From positions 1 to 27,553 of the forward strand of contig NZ_JAPWAG010000031.1 in NCBI RefSeq assembly GCF_041432775.1: DNA of 27,553 nucleotides. Reading direction: 5' to 3'. Below, one piece after another: positions 21,809-27,553 of this stretch. The stretch is from Pauljensenia sp902373545. Lineage in GTDB: Bacteria; Actinomycetota; Actinomycetes; Actinomycetales; Actinomycetaceae. The notes below the pieces were generated by a model. The model saw only the letters and a program-made list of their open reading frames with translations. It searched no databases and had not been told where the DNA came from. The translations under genes were made by a program, and so were the position numbers. The stretch's first letter is position 1, and every line of letters begins with the position of its first letter.

Positions 21809-23532
21809 AAGCGATCATACGGATGGGCGGTTGCCTGAGCCAGGAGCTCACGCAGCCGCCCGTCGCGCAGCGGGCTCATCGTGGGCTGAGCCCACGGCAG
21901 AGGAGAATCCCACTCGATCAGGCGCGTACCCGCCTCGCTCAGCTGCGCGCAGATAAGAGCCGTCTCGGCCCACGATGCGGCCTTTCCGGCCTGCCCGTCG
22001 ACGGTCAGCGGCTCTGTCGCGCTCGCCACCTCGATCCACGCGGTGGGATCGGTGTGCGGGGGAACCACGAGCGAGCTGAGATAGCGCCCGTAGGACGCCA
22101 CGTGCACGAGCCAGCCGGGTTCGCCGCCGTCCCTGCGCGTGCCCCATACGATGCGCGCAGCGGACAGGACCGGGCGCATCGTCGTTCGCTCAACCCCCGC
22201 CATGTAGGCGCTGAGCTCGTCGCGCGCTCGCGCTGCGGGTTCGAAGAGTCCCTGAGCGGCAAGGCGCGCCATGACGGCGGTGAGCGCGTCGGGAACGGTG
22301 AGCGAGGACGCAGCCACGGCCTCGTCGATGAGGTCGGCACTCTGCGTCCCGGTTGCCTCTGCAACGACCCGGCCGATCGCGTTCGCGGCTCGCGTGGCGT
22401 GCGCCCGCGTGCCAAAGGGGCCCAGCGCGCGGGGCAGATCCGCCAGGCTCACGGAGGGGACAACCACTGCCCGGTTGCCCTCGCGCACCACCCAGTGCTG
22501 GTTGGCCTGGCGCCTGGACGCAGAGTTGTACGGGGGAGCCAGGGTCGCGATGTCGCGCAGCTCGCGCACGCGCGCCTCCAGCACGGAGGCGGTGGGGAAA
22601 TGGCGCACCCCCGAGGAGAGGGAGACCATGCGCTGGACTTTCGTGCGCTTCTCGGCGCGCGTGTAGTAGCTGCCCACGCGCGAGCGCAGGGACGAGGCCG
22701 ACCCGACGTAGAGCGCATCGCCCGCGGCATCAACGAAGTGATAGACGCCGGGGGAAGTCGGCAGCGTCGCAACGAAGTCGGGGGTGGCTGGCCTGCGCGA
22801 GGGGGCTGCGTCGCTGAGCGCGATCAGGTCTTCGACGTCGGTGGCCCCCGCCGAGGACAGGAGAGCGACGAAGCCGAGCAAGACCTCGGCCGTGGCGCGC
22901 GCGTCCCCTCGCGCACGGTGCTCCGGAGTGGTCGACGTGCCGAAATACGAGGCGATCGTGCCCAGCTTGTGATTGCGCACGAGCGGGCGCGGCAGGGCCA
23001 GGCGGGCCAGCGCCAACGTGTCCACGACGCGCACGCGAGGCCAGGGACGCTGGCAGGCGCGCGCGGCGCGGCGCAAGAAACCCACGTCGAAGGAGGCATT
23101 GTGCGCGACGAGCACCGGCGCCTCCTCGCCCTCAAGACCGGCCCACTCGATGAAGCGCTCCAGGACCGGGCCGATCGGGTCGGCGTCCTCGACCATCGCG
23201 GGCGTGATGCCCGTCAGCGACGTGATGAACGGAGGGATCGGCTGGAGCGGGCGAACCAGCGACGAAAACTCGTCGGCAACGCGCCCGCCTCTCACCCGAA
23301 CCGCACCGATCTCCGTGATCTCAGCGCCTGCCCCCAGGCCCGTCGTCTCCAGGTCGACAACCACCCAGTGCCCGCCCGAGGCCGGGGTGCCGACAGCATC
23401 CAAGCTCAGCTGCAGTTCGGGTCTCGCACTACGAGACAATGTGTCAGAAACGAGCTCGCGAGCATAGCGTTTGTCAGACTCCACGGGCGCGATGCTTTCC
23501 GAACAATTGCGCACGTGAGTCTCTTTCGTCAT
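21799..23532 (-). CDS. DEDDh 3'-5' exonuclease fused to a GIY-YIG nuclease domain
   Basis: A 577-residue nucleic-acid enzyme of the actinobacterial DnaQ-UvrC-like type. The DEDDh exonuclease (about 54-225) shows VVVDLETTG (Asp60, Glu62), AHNASFDVGFL (Asp149), and HRARGDARAT (His205, Asp210). The GIY-YIG domain (about 258-335) shows PGVYHFVDAAG, ALYVGSASSLRSRV and the Glu of SVLEARVREL, as in the UvrC N-terminus and Cho. A third region (340-577) has no motif I recognise. A proofreading or repair/excision role is expected, but it is not the main Pol III epsilon by itself. It starts at ATG 23530-23532, 7 nt after TAGTAT on the minus strand with no Shine-Dalgarno, so it is probably leaderless. 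Confidence 0.9.
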   Translation of the reverse strand: MTKETHVRNCSESIAPVESDKRYARELVSDTLSRSARPELQLSLDAVGTPASGGHWVVVDLETTGLGAGAEITEIGAVRVRGGRVADEFSSLVRPLQPIPPFITSLTGITPAMVEDADPIGPVLERFIEWAGLEGEEAPVLVAHNASFDVGFLRRAARACQRPWPRVRVVDTLALARLALPRPLVRNHKLGTIASYFGTSTTPEHRARGDARATAEVLLGFVALLSSAGATDVEDLIALSDAAPSRRPATPDFVATLPTSPGVYHFVDAAGDALYVGSASSLRSRVGSYYTRAEKRTKVQRMVSLSSGVRHFPTASVLEARVRELRDIATLAPPYNSASRRQANQHWVVREGNRAVVVPSVSLADLPRALGPFGTRAHATRAANAIGRVVAEATGTQSADLIDEAVAASSLTVPDALTAVMARLAAQGLFEPAARARDELSAYMAGVERTTMRPVLSAARIVWGTRRDGGEPGWLVHVASYGRYLSSLVVPPHTDPTAWIEVASATEPLTVDGQAGKAASWAETALICAQLSEAGTRLIEWDSPLPWAQPTMSPLRDGRLRELLAQATAHPYDRLRA

Positions 23533-23539
23533 AGAGTTG

Positions 23540-23545
23540 ATACTA
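23540..23545 (-). promoter_or_regulatory. -10 element for a leaderless exonuclease transcript
   Basis: TAGTAT on the minus strand ends 7 nt before the ATG. The AT-rich patch GATACTAAT is an island in GC-rich DNA between the divergent exonuclease and plsC genes and may serve both. Confidence 0.5.
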
Positions 23546-23590
23546 ATTCGAACGCGCGCCCGCGCGCCCGCTGACAACCGAGGAGTCACA

Positions 23591-24406
23591 GTGGCGTTCT
23601 ATCAGGCACTCAAAGCGACCGGTAGCCCCATTCTGAAGGCTGCGTACCATCCCTGGATTCGCGGCAAGGAGAACATCCCCGCCGAAGGCCCGGCGATCCT
23701 GGCCTCCAACCACAACGCCGTGTGGGACTCCGTGTTCCTGCCGATGATGCTCGACCGCGAGGTCGTCTTCATGGGCAAGGCCGACTACTTCACCGGCACG
23801 GGCGTGAAGGGCTGGATGACCAAGGAATTCATGCGCGCCGTCGGCACCATCCCCGTGGACCGCACCGGCGGACGCGCCTCCGAGAGCGCGCTCAACGCCG
23901 GCCTGAAGCGCTTGCGCTCGGGCGAGCTCTTCGGCATCTACCCCGAGGGCACGCGCAGCCCCGACGGCCGCCTGTACCGAGGCAAGACCGGCGTGGCCCG
24001 CCTGGCGCTCCTGTCCGGCGCCCCCGTCATCCCCGTCGCCATGATCGGCACGCACACCGCCCAGCCGATCGGGCAGAGGATTCCCTCGCGCACCAACATC
24101 GGCATGGTCATCGGCGAGCCCCTCGACTTCTCACGCTACCGCGGCCTGGACAGGGACCGCTACGTCCTGCGCGCCATCACCGACGAGATCATGTACAACC
24201 TGATGCTCCTGTCGGGCCAGGAATACGTCGACCTGTACGCCGCCGACGTGAAGGCACAGCTCGCCGCCGAGGGAGCTTTCGAGGGACCCGTTCCGTCCAA
24301 CGGCCGCCCCGCACCCGGCGGACGCACCGCACCCGACGTGCCCGTGCCGACCGCTCCCGAAGAAGAACCGTCGGAGGAGGAGAACAAGGAGGATTCCTCC
24401 AAGTAA
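23591..24406 (+). CDS. plsC: 1-acylglycerol-3-phosphate O-acyltransferase (PlsC family)
   Basis: A 271-residue acyltransferase adding the second acyl chain to make phosphatidic acid, at the inner membrane face. The catalytic HX4D motif is SNHNAVWDSVFLP, and the glycerophosphate-binding motif is GIYPEGTRSPDGRLYRGKTGVARLAL, with VGTIPVDRTGG between them and VIPVAMIGT after. The last 50 residues are Pro/Ala/Glu-rich and end in EEEPSEEENKEDSSK, a disordered acidic tail. It starts at GTG 23591 with GAGGAG 6 nt upstream; the longer in-frame extension would run through the divergent promoter. Other lysophospholipid acyltransferases of the same superfamily are possible. A hairpin follows the gene. 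Confidence 0.88.
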   Translation: MAFYQALKATGSPILKAAYHPWIRGKENIPAEGPAILASNHNAVWDSVFLPMMLDREVVFMGKADYFTGTGVKGWMTKEFMRAVGTIPVDRTGGRASESALNAGLKRLRSGELFGIYPEGTRSPDGRLYRGKTGVARLALLSGAPVIPVAMIGTHTAQPIGQRIPSRTNIGMVIGEPLDFSRYRGLDRDRYVLRAITDEIMYNLMLLSGQEYVDLYAADVKAQLAAEGAFEGPVPSNGRPAPGGRTAPDVPVPTAPEEEPSEEENKEDSSK

Positions 24407-24417
24407 TCGCCTCTCGC

Positions 24418-24441
24418 GGGACGATGCTTCAGCATCGTTCC
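24418..24441 (+). terminator. Hairpin after plsC
   Basis: GGGACGATGC (24418-24427) pairs with GCATCGTTCC (24432-24441) around a TTCA loop, with one wobble. No strong T-tract follows. It separates plsC from the phosphofructokinase promoter. Confidence 0.55.
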
Positions 24442-24481
24442 GTGGGACGGGCGTCCTTGGCGCAACGAAGGATCGCGCGGG

Positions 24482-24487
24482 TAGAAT
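24482..24487 (+). promoter_or_regulatory. -10 element of the phosphofructokinase-DAHP synthase transcript
   Basis: TAGAAT lies 60 nt before the ATG at 24548, with TTGGCG 19 nt upstream as a possible -35. The leader ends in GAGAAAGG. Confidence 0.5.
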
Positions 24488-24547
24488 GGTCATGCCCTGC
24501 GCTCACGCGCGGGCCCGTACCTAACCAACCTGAGAAAGGTGACATTC

Positions 24548-25765
24548 ATGTCGGTCCGTCGTGTTGCCCTGCTGACCGCAGGTGGCTTCGCCCCGTGCCT
24601 GTCCTCCGCCGTCGGTGGACTCATCGAGCGCTACAACGAGATTGATCCCTCCGTCGAGATCATCGCTTACCAGAACGGCTACCACGGCCTGCTCACCGGC
24701 AACTACGTGCTGGTGGACGAGGAGGCGCGTAAGCACGCTGCCGTCCTCCACCGCTACGGTGGTTCGCCGATCGGCAACTCCCGCGTCAAGCTGACGAACA
24801 AGAAGAACCTGGTCGAGCGCGGCCTCGTCGCCGAGGATGAGGATCCGCTGCAGAAGGCTGCCGAGCAGCTGCGCACTGACGGCGTTGATGTCCTGCACAC
24901 CATCGGTGGTGACGACACCAACACGACGGCTGCCGACCTTGCTGCCTACCTGGAGGAGCACGACTACCACCTGACCGTCGTGGGCCTGCCCAAGACCATC
25001 GACAACGACGTGGTGCCGATCCGCCAGTCCCTGGGCGCGTGGACCGCCGCTGAAGAGGTGTCGGAGTACTCCCAGAACGTCATCGGCGAGCACCGTTCCA
25101 ACCCCCGCATGCTCATCATCCACGAGATCATGGGCCGTCACTGCGGGTGGCTGACCGCCGCCGGTTCGCAGCGCTACCACGAGTGGCTCAAGACCCAGGA
25201 GTGGGTGCCCTCGATCGGCCTGTCGAAGGAGCGTTGGGACATCCACGCCATCTTCCTGCCCGAGATGAAGATCGACCTGGACGCCGAGGCCAAGCGCCTC
25301 AAGGCGATCATGGACGAGCAGGGCAACGTCAACATCTTCCTGTCCGAGGGCGCTGGCGTCCCCGAGATCATCGCGGAGATCGAGGCTGCCGGTGGCGAGG
25401 TCCAGCGTGACCCCTTCGGCCACGTCAAGCTCGACACGATCAACCCCGGCCAGTGGTTCGCCAAGCAGTTCGCCGAGAAGATTGACGCCGAGAAGGTCAT
25501 GGTTCAGAAGTCCGGCTACTTCTCGCGTTCCTCGCGCGCCAACGCCGACGACCTGCGTCTCATCAAGTCGATGACCGACCTGGCCGTCGAGTGCGCGTTC
25601 AAGGGCGAGTCCGGCGTCATCGGTCACGACGAAGAGGACAACGATCGTCTGAAGGCCATCCCGTTCCCGCGCATCGCGGGCGGCAAGCCCTTCGACATCT
25701 CGGCTCCGTGGTTCCTCGAGATGATGGCCGAAATCGGCCAGAGCGTCGAGCCGGCTGGCGAGTGA
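24548..25765 (+). CDS. pfp: Pyrophosphate-dependent 6-phosphofructokinase
   Basis: A 405-residue glycolytic enzyme that reversibly phosphorylates fructose-6-phosphate using pyrophosphate. The phosphoryl-donor site reads TIGGDDTNTTA (Asp122, Asp123) and the next loop VGLPKTIDNDV (Lys149). The second Asp of GGDD and the Lys of PKTIDN are the residues that mark PPi use; ATP enzymes have Gly at both (GGDGS, PGTIDN). The substrate motif MGRHCGWL is present. Length fits the short bacterial PPi-PFK group. The ATG at 24548 is chosen over GTG 24539 because GAGAAAGG gives better spacing. It is followed by DAHP synthase after 10 nt, so both draw on the same promoter. The reaction can run in both glycolysis and gluconeogenesis. 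Confidence 0.93.
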   Translation: MSVRRVALLTAGGFAPCLSSAVGGLIERYNEIDPSVEIIAYQNGYHGLLTGNYVLVDEEARKHAAVLHRYGGSPIGNSRVKLTNKKNLVERGLVAEDEDPLQKAAEQLRTDGVDVLHTIGGDDTNTTAADLAAYLEEHDYHLTVVGLPKTIDNDVVPIRQSLGAWTAAEEVSEYSQNVIGEHRSNPRMLIIHEIMGRHCGWLTAAGSQRYHEWLKTQEWVPSIGLSKERWDIHAIFLPEMKIDLDAEAKRLKAIMDEQGNVNIFLSEGAGVPEIIAEIEAAGGEVQRDPFGHVKLDTINPGQWFAKQFAEKIDAEKVMVQKSGYFSRSSRANADDLRLIKSMTDLAVECAFKGESGVIGHDEEDNDRLKAIPFPRIAGGKPFDISAPWFLEMMAEIGQSVEPAGE

Positions 25766-25775
25766 GTCGCTTCGC

Positions 25776-27215
25776 GTGATTCCTTCGATCACTCCCGGAC
25801 GCGGCGGCGAGCCTGTGCGTAAGCCTCGCTCCCGCCGCGTCCCCGAGCGTCTGTGGTCGCCCGAGTCCGGGGAGCGCGCTCCCTGGGACACGTGGCGCGG
25901 CCTGGACGCTGCCCAACAACCCTCGTACGCGGATGCCGAGTCCGTAGCCGAGGTGACGGCTCAGCTGCGCCGTCAGCCGCCCCTCGTGTTCGCGGGCGAG
26001 GTCGATGACCTACGCACGTGGATGGGTGCGGCGTCGCGTGGCGAGGCCTTCGTGCTGATGGGCGGAGACTGCGCGGAGACGTTCGCGGAGGCCACTGCCG
26101 ATCACGTGCGCCTGAAGATCCAGACGCTGCTGCAGATGGCCGTGGTCTTGACCTACGGCGCGTCCCTGCCGGTCATCAAGGTCGGCCGCATCGCCGGACA
26201 GTACGCCAAGCCTCGTTCCTCCGACCTGGAGACGCGCGACGGCCTGACGCTGCCGAGCTACCGCGGCGACGCGGTGAACTCCTTTGAGTTCACCCCGGAG
26301 GCGCGCGAGCCCGACCCGCAGCGCCTCCTGTCCCTGTATAACCATGCGGCGTCGACGCTGAACCTGATCCGCGCTTTCACGAAGGGCGGATACGCGGATC
26401 TGCGTCAGGTGCACCGCTGGAACCAGGGTTTCATGTCGAACCCGGCCTACGCGCGCTACGAGTCGCTGGCCGAAGACATCCACCGCGCGATCAAGTTCAT
26501 GGGTGCCGCCGGCGTCGACTTTGAGACGCTGCGCGACGTGGACCTGTATTCGTCGCACGAGGCCCTGCTCCTGGAGTATGAGTCCGCGATGACGCGCATC
26601 GATTCGCGCACGGGCGAGCCCTACAACACGTCCGCTCACTTCCTGTGGGCGGGGGAGCGCACGCGCGAGGAGGAGGGCGCTCACATCGAGCTGCTGTCTC
26701 GCGTGCGTAACCCGATTGGGGTCAAGCTTGGTCCGTCCACGACGCGCGATCAGATGCTCTCGCTCATCGATCGGCTGAACCCGGACGGTGAGGATGGGCG
26801 CCTGTCGTTCATCACGCGCATGGGCGCGGGGCGCATCCGCGAGGCGCTGCCTCCGCTGCTTGAGGCGGCCCGGGAGGACGGTCGTCCGATCACGTGGATG
26901 ACGGACCCGATGCACGGCAACACGATCACGTCCTCGACCGGCTACAAGACGCGCCGCTTTGAGACGGTCATGGACGAGGTCCGCGGCTTCTTCGAGGCGC
27001 ACGAGGCCTCGGGCACGGTTCCCGGCGGCCTGCACGTGGAGCTCACGGGCGACGACGTGACCGAGGTGATCGGCGGGTCTGAACGCATCGACGAACAGTC
27101 GCTGCGCGACCGCTACGAGACCCTCGTCGATCCGCGCCTGAATCACCAGCAGAGCCTGGAGATGGCCTTCCAGGTCGCCCAGTATCTGGCGAAGGGTTCC
27201 TCTCACGTGGAGTGA
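25776..27215 (+). CDS. aroG: 3-deoxy-7-phosphoheptulonate synthase, class II
   Basis: A 479-residue enzyme condensing phosphoenolpyruvate and erythrose-4-phosphate, the first step of the shikimate pathway. It is the plant/actinobacterial class II type: VLMGGDCAETF carries the metal-binding Cys, then MAVVLTYGASLPVIKVGRIAGQYAKPRS, SYRGDAVNSFEF, DLYSSHEALLLEYE, PVGVKLG-like IGVKLGPST, WMTDPMHGNT and LHVELTGDDVTEVIGG. Sequence order follows the M. tuberculosis enzyme closely. The start is GTG 25776, 10 nt after the phosphofructokinase stop and without a clear ribosome-binding site; GTG 25815 is an alternative that would shorten the basic N-terminus by 13 residues. Both substrates come from central carbon metabolism, which the upstream gene controls. 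Confidence 0.95.
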   Translation: MIPSITPGRGGEPVRKPRSRRVPERLWSPESGERAPWDTWRGLDAAQQPSYADAESVAEVTAQLRRQPPLVFAGEVDDLRTWMGAASRGEAFVLMGGDCAETFAEATADHVRLKIQTLLQMAVVLTYGASLPVIKVGRIAGQYAKPRSSDLETRDGLTLPSYRGDAVNSFEFTPEAREPDPQRLLSLYNHAASTLNLIRAFTKGGYADLRQVHRWNQGFMSNPAYARYESLAEDIHRAIKFMGAAGVDFETLRDVDLYSSHEALLLEYESAMTRIDSRTGEPYNTSAHFLWAGERTREEEGAHIELLSRVRNPIGVKLGPSTTRDQMLSLIDRLNPDGEDGRLSFITRMGAGRIREALPPLLEAAREDGRPITWMTDPMHGNTITSSTGYKTRRFETVMDEVRGFFEAHEASGTVPGGLHVELTGDDVTEVIGGSERIDEQSLRDRYETLVDPRLNHQQSLEMAFQVAQYLAKGSSHVE

Positions 27216-27230
27216 GCCCGGGGCACATGA

Positions 27231-27276
27231 CGACATCCCGGCCTCGTTCGTAATGGACGAGGCCGGGATGTCGTTT
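27231..27276 (+). terminator. Rho-independent terminator after DAHP synthase
   Basis: CGACATCCCGGCCTCG (27231-27246) and CGAGGCCGGGATGTCG (27258-27273) form a perfect 16-bp stem with an 11-nt loop followed by TTTGTG. It starts 16 nt after the stop codon. Confidence 0.9.
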
Positions 27277-27553
27277 GTGCTAGCGGCGGCGTGAGCATCA
27301 GACACATGCCAGCGGCGGGCGGGGTGTGCCCGGCGGACCACGGTGCCGATGTGGGGCTGAAGGACATGTTGTGGTACCCGGGCTCGTCCCGCTGTTGGAT
27401 GGCATGTTCGGCCCGATGGGTGGATACCTGGGCCCTTGGATGCGCACGTTAACCCTATGGGTGGAGTGTGGGCGGGGGTGCCCATGCTCCACGTGTCGGG
27501 TCCAGCTGCGCATGAAAGGGTTAGTGCGACCACCTGTCGGGCCCAGGTGACAG
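27277..27553. other. Terminal 277 bp without a convincing gene
   Basis: Frames exist on both strands, but their translations are Pro/Arg/Gly-rich with no family resemblance or ribosome-binding site. The word ATGGGTGGA occurs twice (27416-27424 and 27457-27465). The right half holds nested inverted repeats, described separately. A gene beginning near the edge and continuing past it cannot be excluded. Confidence 0.5.
27426..27548. other. Nested inverted repeats, candidate structured RNA or regulatory region
   Basis: ACCTGGGCCC (27426-27435) pairs perfectly with GGGCCCAGGT (27539-27548), and TAACCCT (27450-27456) with AGGGTTA (27517-27523). Inside them GTGGAGTGTGGGC (27461-27473) pairs at 11 of 13 positions with GCCCATGCTCCAC (27480-27492) around GGGGGT. 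ATGCGCA (27440-27446) could pair with TGCGCAT (27507-27513) but would cross the TAACCCT helix, and CACCTG/CAGGTG (27531-27549) competes with the outer helix. Together this could be a folded RNA with alternative states. High GC makes short pairings common, so only the outer 10-bp and inner 13-nt helices carry real weight. Confidence 0.35.

Noticed and set aside
27326..27550. Possible 74-codon plus-strand protein at the window end
   Set aside because: The translation is Gly/Pro/Arg-rich with no ribosome-binding site or recognisable feature, and it covers the inverted-repeat region.
1..27553. CRISPR arrays, IS elements, prophage genes, tRNA or rRNA genes
   Set aside because: I searched by eye for repeat-spacer patterns, transposase or integrase motifs and tRNA-like cloverleaf ends and found none that hold up.

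Overview
The window is GC-rich and densely coded, with GTG starts, four-base stop/start overlaps and several Shine-Dalgarno-less genes that have a TANNNT box 6-7 nt before the start codon. Its gene content is typical of high-GC Gram-positives: a DUF3043 protein, a class II DAHP synthase, UDP-galactopyranose mutase, a MetS-type small transporter subunit, a DEDDh exonuclease fused to a GIY-YIG domain, and a pyrophosphate-dependent phosphofructokinase. This points to an actinobacterium, most likely Actinomycetaceae (Actinomyces/Schaalia-like). The assignment is inference from gene content; no rRNA or other phylogenetic marker is in the window.

Layout. 1-3007 (minus strand): a Cof-type HAD phosphatase followed by an MFS exporter, then free-standing PTS IIB and IIA subunits with their own promoter. 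3160-10038: a sugar and cell-envelope block. It holds a cytoplasmic GH3 glycosidase, a decayed GtrA-like membrane gene with an in-frame TGA, a family 2 glycosyltransferase, a GNAT acetyltransferase on the opposite strand, UDP-galactopyranose mutase and an AEC-type transporter. 10225-12734: an NSS amino-acid transporter, its 56-residue MetS-like partner and a PMM-like HAD protein, closed by a clear terminator. 12824-16368 (minus strand): DUF3043 protein, an unrecognised 255-residue protein, PyrD and a SpoU-type RNA methyltransferase. 16427-21786 (plus strand): M20 dipeptidase with an overlapping divergent glycerate-kinase-like gene, ErpA, an FKBP lipoprotein, and a degenerate receiver-domain protein overlapping trpD. 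21799-23532 (minus strand): exonuclease/GIY-YIG protein. 23591-27215 (plus strand): PlsC acyltransferase, PPi-phosphofructokinase and class II DAHP synthase, closed by a perfect 16-bp terminator hairpin.

How the genes fit together. The chromosome is mainly housekeeping: central carbon metabolism (PTS, PFP), aromatic amino-acid synthesis (DAHP synthase, TrpD), pyrimidines (PyrD), lipids (PlsC), Fe-S assembly (ErpA), envelope sugars (GT2, Glf, PMM-like) and peptide or amino-acid use (dipeptidase, NSS transporter). I see no phage, IS element, CRISPR array, tRNA or rRNA, and no convincing new defence or biosynthetic system.

The less ordinary signals are mostly non-coding or degenerate. They are a roughly 100-bp imperfect palindrome at 7716-7814, three CCTGTGGAT words spaced exactly 30 bp apart at 15645-15713, and nested, partly competing inverted repeats at 27426-27548. 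To these add the broken GtrA-like gene, the repeated leaderless promoter geometry, and two enzyme-family proteins that have lost hallmark residues (the glycerate-kinase-like protein and the receiver before trpD).
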